DNA from: Candidatus Roizmanbacteria bacterium UBA1450
Lineage (GTDB): Bacteria; Patescibacteriota; Microgenomatia; UBA1406; GWC2-37-13
Assembly: GCA_002329205.1 (NCBI GenBank)
Contig: DCTC01000002.1
Coordinates: 372,001-436,000 of the forward strand
DNA: 64,000 nucleotides
Direction: 5' to 3'
Shown: in pieces, positions 60,414-64,000 of the stretch
Numbering within the stretch: the first letter of the stretch is position 1
Layout of the letters: the number at the start of each line of letters is the position of its first letter
Notes under the pieces: model-generated
The model's database searches: none
What the model saw: only the letters and a program-made list of their open reading frames with translations
What the model was told of the DNA's origin: nothing
Program-made: the position numbers and the translations under genes

Positions 60414-61436
60414 ATGCGAAACACCCTGATCAATATTCTAAAAGCAGTATTTTATTTTATGCTTTTTATTGCCGTTATGGCATTCATTTCGGGTGTTGTG
60501 ATGCTCACATGGAAACCTCAATTTGTCATCGATCAAATTCAGAAGTACTTGGTCAAACCTACACCCATCGAGCAAGTTCCTTTGAAAGGGATCGGAATAC
60601 TCGGTGACAGCCAGTCAGATGAATACCGTGCGGATGATAAAAGGGGAGCGAACTACCCCACATCAACTTATAGCTGGGTTGAAATTCTTGCTCAAGAACG
60701 AAATCTCAACTTCGGAGAATGGAATTATTATGAAGAACCTAGGAGACAAGGGTTTAAATACAATTTTGCCCGCTCAGGAGCAACAGCACAGACAATGATT
60801 GATCAAGGCCAGCATACGGGATTGGCTCAATATGTACAAAGCGGAGAAGTAACTACCGTAATCATTTATATCGGTGCGAACGATTTTGCACCGTACTTGT
60901 ATGACAACGCCTACAGTGCAATTTATCATAATGAAATAAGCAGATCTGAAATAATTGAGAAAGAGAATAATATTGTAGCAAATATTGATACTGCAATCGA
61001 TACCCTCCAGGAGGCAGGTAGCCCAAAGATATTTATAGTAACCATACCGGACTGGGGGAACCACACTGCTGTAAAAGTCGGATTCCCTCTGCCACACCAG
61101 AGATATCGAGTCAGCACTGTTATCAATGAAACTAATGCAAAAATTAACGAACTCGCGGAACGTCAAAACGTAGAGATTATTGAAATCAATGAATTTTATC
61201 ACAGTCTGAGAGGAAATGATGCGTCTTACCACGTACGAATCGGAGATGTCATTCTTGAACAATTTTTATCTCAGAATAATCCGCGAAATATTTTCCTGTC
61301 AGACGGTGTCCATCCGGGAACAGCCATAAACGGACTTTTTGCCAATTTTATACTGAATAAGATTAATCCACATCTTGCAAACCCTGTAGATACACTCACA
61401 GAAAAAGAAATTCTGTCAGTATCAGGATTAGACTGA
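60414..61436 (+). CDS. Membrane-anchored SGNH/GDSL hydrolase
   Basis: About 340 residues: N-terminal membrane helix (about 9-33), then the SGNH core GIGILGDSQSDEY (Ser about 65), an unusual insert DDKRGANYPTSTYSWVEIL, NFARSGATAQTMIDQG (Gly block), IIYIGANDFAPY (Asn block, about 157) and FLSDGVHPGTAING (Asp-His block, about 298-304). All four SGNH residues are present. Such enzymes are secreted esterases or acetyl-sugar deacylases acting on surface glycans. Substrate unknown. Confidence 0.85.
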   Translation: MRNTLINILKAVFYFMLFIAVMAFISGVVMLTWKPQFVIDQIQKYLVKPTPIEQVPLKGIGILGDSQSDEYRADDKRGANYPTSTYSWVEILAQERNLNFGEWNYYEEPRRQGFKYNFARSGATAQTMIDQGQHTGLAQYVQSGEVTTVIIYIGANDFAPYLYDNAYSAIYHNEISRSEIIEKENNIVANIDTAIDTLQEAGSPKIFIVTIPDWGNHTAVKVGFPLPHQRYRVSTVINETNAKINELAERQNVEIIEINEFYHSLRGNDASYHVRIGDVILEQFLSQNNPRNIFLSDGVHPGTAINGLFANFILNKINPHLANPVDTLTEKEILSVSGLD

Positions 61437-61489
61437 TTATTTACGACTTAGCTTGCAATTTTGAGCTCAGTTTTATAGACTATAGGTCT

Positions 61490-61870
61490 ATGGAACGCAG
61501 ATTTACAAGACGTGAACTATTGACAGGAGCCAAAAATGTAGGCATAGGACTCCTATTGTCTCATGGAATACGACTATATCGTGAAGATCCCACCGCAGAA
61601 AATCATGTATGTAATATCGTCAATACAATGTACCAGAACCTACCCCAAGATCTTCAAACTGAGTTAGATAATCAATTTGACGATACATTTGAAACTGATT
61701 TTCGAGAGACATACTGCAATGCTGCCCCGACATTGGAAATATCGGTCGGTGTTACCCAGGCAACCGGCATCAATACTTTTCGCATACTTGGCTTTGTATG
61801 GCAAAGCATGCATAACTATGTACTTCGTATTTCAGGTACTGACGATGACACTGTCAGCTCAAATTCATAA
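61490..61870 (+). CDS. Small secreted protein with a Tat-like twin-arginine start
   Basis: A 126-residue protein, not recognised. It begins RRFTRRELLTGAKNVGIGLLL, a twin Arg followed by Glu-Leu-Leu and a mild hydrophobic stretch, close to the Tat consensus (S/T)RRxFLK. Two later Cys (about 40 and 76) could form a disulphide outside the cell. No TatA/TatC genes are in this window. It could instead be a Sec substrate or membrane anchored. Confidence 0.5.
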   Translation: MERRFTRRELLTGAKNVGIGLLLSHGIRLYREDPTAENHVCNIVNTMYQNLPQDLQTELDNQFDDTFETDFRETYCNAAPTLEISVGVTQATGINTFRILGFVWQSMHNYVLRISGTDDDTVSSNS

Positions 61871-61938
61871 TTGACTTATTTATTACAGATCTTTCATGTA
61901 TTTGATGTAAAGTAGCAATATTACCTGTTTATACGAAT

Positions 61939-62271
61939 ATGATAGGCAGATTTATTCTGACTTTGACTCATCTTATCTTGGGGTTTATAACACTCATTCT
62001 TGCTGTCCGTTTACTCCTTAAATTATTTGCGGCAAGTACAGCAGCACCATTTGTACGATGGGTATATGAGACAAGTCAACCTCTTCTTGCTCCTTTTGAA
62101 GGGATGTTCCCGACTACCGTAGCAAATGGTTTCGTTATTGAAATATCCACTCTTTTTGCACTTCTTGTGTATGCATTTGCCGGATATATAATCGAAGAGG
62201 TCATCTCTTACCTGACTTACCATCGAACGCGCCTACGTGAGAGACACGAAGTCATCGAAGAAGAAGTCTAG
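61939..62271 (+). CDS. YggT family membrane protein
   Basis: A 110-residue two-helix protein: LTHLILGFITLILAVRLLLKLFAA, FVRWVYETSQPLLAPFEGMFPT and IEISTLFALLVYAFAGYIIEEVI match the YggT/YlmG family, whose role is in membrane or division-related shape but not defined. Its neighbours do not clarify it. Confidence 0.82.
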   Translation: MIGRFILTLTHLILGFITLILAVRLLLKLFAASTAAPFVRWVYETSQPLLAPFEGMFPTTVANGFVIEISTLFALLVYAFAGYIIEEVISYLTYHRTRLRERHEVIEEEV

Positions 62272-62282
62272 TAGGTATCGAA

Positions 62283-62300
62283 TCTTCATAAAATCTTCAT
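62283..62300 (+). promoter_or_regulatory. Tandem TCTTCAT box, OmpR/PhoB-type operator
   Basis: TCTTCAT (62283-62289), AAAA, TCTTCAT (62294-62300): two 7-base direct repeats with an 11-base period, the layout bound by OmpR/PhoB-family regulators. It lies about 25-30 bases before a TATAGA/GATAAT -10 region, where it would act as an activator site. Confidence 0.5.
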
Positions 62301-62345
62301 AACCCATTTAGTACTATTCCTATAGATAATAATTATTTTATATCT

Positions 62346-62843
62346 ATGGACAAAAAAGTACTCATGATCGGAGTATTAATTTCATTCTTACTCATATTCG
62401 GATCTTATGTAGCGATAACGAAAACAACTAAACCGGATATTGCAGCTAAAGCGTATTCAAAAGATGATATTTCGAGACCGCGATTGGAGGTGGAAAACAC
62501 ATTTATGGATATGGGAAAGATTAAAGTATCTGAAGAAAAAACGGCCGCTTTCACGGTAAAAAACGCAGGGGAACGGCCGCTTCAGCTCCTCGATATATCA
62601 TCAAGCTGCGGCTGTACCGTCGGAAAAGTCATCTATAAAGGGCAGGAAAGTGAAGAGTTTGGCATGCACAGTGCAGGTGACTTCCAGTCAGAAATTGAGC
62701 CAGGTACCGAAGCTACCGTTGAGGTAATCTACCGTCCGTACGTCATGCCTGTATATGGTGAGGTCGGACGCGAAGTATATGTCTCAACAAATGATCCTGA
62801 AACTCCCAAGCTTGTACTACAAGTTAAGGCATATGTCGAATAA
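62346..62843 (+). CDS. DUF1573 domain secreted protein
   Basis: A 165-residue protein with an N-terminal membrane anchor (about 5-22) and a DUF1573 Ig-like domain: MGKIKVSEEKTAAFTVKNAGERPLQLLDISSSCGCTVG and GTEATVEVIYRP. The Cys-Gly-Cys pair in SCGCTV (about 87-89) is typical. This family often sits beside CcdA-type proteins, as here, and may be a disulphide or metal partner. The last A of its stop is the first base of the next ATG (TAATG). Confidence 0.82.
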   Translation: MDKKVLMIGVLISFLLIFGSYVAITKTTKPDIAAKAYSKDDISRPRLEVENTFMDMGKIKVSEEKTAAFTVKNAGERPLQLLDISSSCGCTVGKVIYKGQESEEFGMHSAGDFQSEIEPGTEATVEVIYRPYVMPVYGEVGREVYVSTNDPETPKLVLQVKAYVE

Positions 62844-63679
62844 TGGATACCGGTTTTCTCTTCGGAATATCATTAACCGCCTCCTTCCTTGCGGGTGTGC
62901 TGGCTCTTTTTGCGCCATGCTGCATCACATTTCTTTTCCCGACATACCTCGGGACAATATTCAAATCTTCCTCAGATGAATCCTCGAGCGGACAAGCAAA
63001 AGTTATGTATTACACGTTTATTTTTGCACTGGGTCTCTCGTTTATCCTTGTACCGGTTGCTCTCGGTTTTAAGTTTATTATTTTTTTCCTAGATACCTTT
63101 CACGCAGAAGTGTACTATGCAGGTGCAGCCATACTCATATTTATGGGAATTATGACCATCAAACCTCTATTTCATATTCCCCAGTTCTTTCATCACGAGC
63201 CAAAGCTGGACAAGAACATAAATACCGGATCTGTGTTCGGGCTGGGGATTATGTCCGGTCTTACTTCATCCTGTTGTGCTCCGGTACTTTTTGCGGCAGT
63301 AACTCTCACATCTCTTTCGCCTTCCATTCTGCAGGCTTTTTTTGTCGCAATTGCGTATGTCCTCGGGATAGTATTCCCGTTATTCATACTGTCACTTGGT
63401 TATAAGAAAACAACGCAAAAACTATCGGGAAAAACACGCATAAAGATATATAAAGTATTTCAGTATCTGGGAGCGGCAGTATTTATGTTGACGGGTGTCC
63501 TTATAGCAATATTTAACTATATGGGGAAGATCAATATGAGTGATATGAGCGGGTATAGTACCGTTTTAAGAATTATGATTTTTGAAATAGCTAAATACTT
63601 TCAAAACCCGTTACTCGATCTCTTAGTATTCTTCATTGTTCTTTTAGTCTTTTATAAATTACTCAGAAGAAGCGTATGA
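62843..63679 (+). CDS. CcdA/DsbD-like membrane thiol-electron transporter
   Basis: A 278-residue protein with about seven membrane segments. Two Cys pairs are present: FAPCCITFLFPTYLG (about 28-42) and TSSCCAPVLFAA (about 146-157). Standard CcdA has a single Cys at each of these places, so the doubled CC is notable. Such proteins carry electrons across the membrane to exported thiol enzymes, or act in metal handling. Starts one base inside the DUF1573 stop and ends four bases inside the next gene (ATGA): one operon. Confidence 0.82.
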   Translation: MDTGFLFGISLTASFLAGVLALFAPCCITFLFPTYLGTIFKSSSDESSSGQAKVMYYTFIFALGLSFILVPVALGFKFIIFFLDTFHAEVYYAGAAILIFMGIMTIKPLFHIPQFFHHEPKLDKNINTGSVFGLGIMSGLTSSCCAPVLFAAVTLTSLSPSILQAFFVAIAYVLGIVFPLFILSLGYKKTTQKLSGKTRIKIYKVFQYLGAAVFMLTGVLIAIFNYMGKINMSDMSGYSTVLRIMIFEIAKYFQNPLLDLLVFFIVLLVFYKLLRRSV

Positions 63680-64000
63680 AAAAAATAATACTACTTCTGA
63701 CTTTCATATTTCTAATATTACTTATTCCCCGCAACAGTAATGCTCAGATGATGTGGAGAAACGGGACGTATGATGACAGCCGATGTACTCAATCTGATGA
63801 GTACTATGAAGAAAAAGGGGATGAATTCATGAAACAGATGATGGGTGAAGAGCAGGATGAGCTCATGGAAAAGCAAATGGGTCCTGAACTTTCCAAAGAA
63901 ATGCATATTCGTATGGGGAAAGTCCAAGACGGATGTCTCAGCGGCAATTCAACCTATGGGAGGAACGGATACATGATGCCTATGGTGAGATGGAATATGA
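63676..64000 (+). CDS. Met-rich secreted protein, partial at right edge
   Basis: The first 108 codons are visible. A signal peptide (KKIILLLTFIFLILLIPRNSNA) is followed by a mature part unusually rich in Met, including MKQMMGEEQDELMEKQMG and two Cys. Met-rich exported segments are often copper or silver ligands. ATG overlaps the CcdA stop (ATGA). The 3' end is outside the window. Not assigned to a family. Confidence 0.6.
   Translation, partial: MKKIILLLTFIFLILLIPRNSNAQMMWRNGTYDDSRCTQSDEYYEEKGDEFMKQMMGEEQDELMEKQMGPELSKEMHIRMGKVQDGCLSGNSTYGRNGYMMPMVRWNM

Noticed and set aside
1..64000. CRISPR array
   Set aside because: No regularly spaced direct repeats of 23-47 bases were seen; short repeats are palindromic intergenic units.

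Overview
The window looks like a chromosome segment from a Candidate Phyla Radiation bacterium, most likely Microgenomates (OP11)-like; this is an inference from gene content, not a database match. Supporting signs are the small dense gene set, the truncated ATP synthase delta subunit, an orphan membrane-anchored solute-binding protein, a large murein and surface-envelope gene set with almost no central metabolism, GatCAB, and many short conserved membrane proteins. Four tRNAs are present (Val-CAC, Thr-CGT, Gly-CCC, Glu-TTC) and no rRNA or CRISPR array. A notable feature is that a TATAAT-like -10 box sits 5-6 nt before the start codon of many operon-leading genes, which implies leaderless mRNAs.

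Layout. 1-8.3 kb: envelope proteins (partial LytR-CpsA-Psr enzyme, RNase HII, hexapeptide acetyltransferase, VanW protein, anchored solute-binding protein, a 706-residue gp47-like membrane protein, sortase). 8.4-18.9 kb: peptidoglycan and division cluster (PBP1A, MurL, MurD, FtsW, MurG, FtsQ, FtsA, FtsZ). 19-24.9 kb: IleRS, RodA, L21, L27, ParB-like protein, signal peptidase I. 25-32.6 kb: tRNAs, glycan enzymes (GT2, O-antigen ligase, a frameshifted GT39, GH18, GH15). 32.7-34.4 kb: an accessory patch with three small Shine-Dalgarno-led genes next to tRNA-Gly, followed by about 600 nt of gene-free DNA. 34.5-45.8 kb: LysM protein, LemA, HtpX, an AsnB fused to an F420-ligase-like domain, GatCAB, DnaE. 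45.8-52.6 kb: complete F1Fo ATP synthase operon, punctuated by palindromic intergenic elements. 52.7-57.5 kb: TopA, PyrG, L19, YraN. 57.5-64 kb: a Fic/Doc-HAD phosphatase operon with a hidden 46-codon leader gene, tRNA-Glu, half-size MFS protein, CX5R rhodanese/phosphatase-like protein, SGNH hydrolase, Tat-like small protein, YggT, and a DUF1573-CcdA-Met-rich secreted protein operon cut by the right edge.

How the genes fit together. The 8-19 kb block supplies late murein synthesis and septation; D-glutamate seems to be introduced by the MurL/MurD route (L-Glu ligation followed by epimerisation). Sortase, VanW, LCP, LysM, GH18 and the glycan genes assemble and remodel the surface. The strongest candidates for undescribed biology are the AsnB-CofE-like fusion, the small-basic-protein/Fic/PNK-type-phosphatase operon, the leadered small-gene cassette at tRNA-Gly, and the DUF1573-CcdA-Met-rich operon behind a tandem OmpR-type box.
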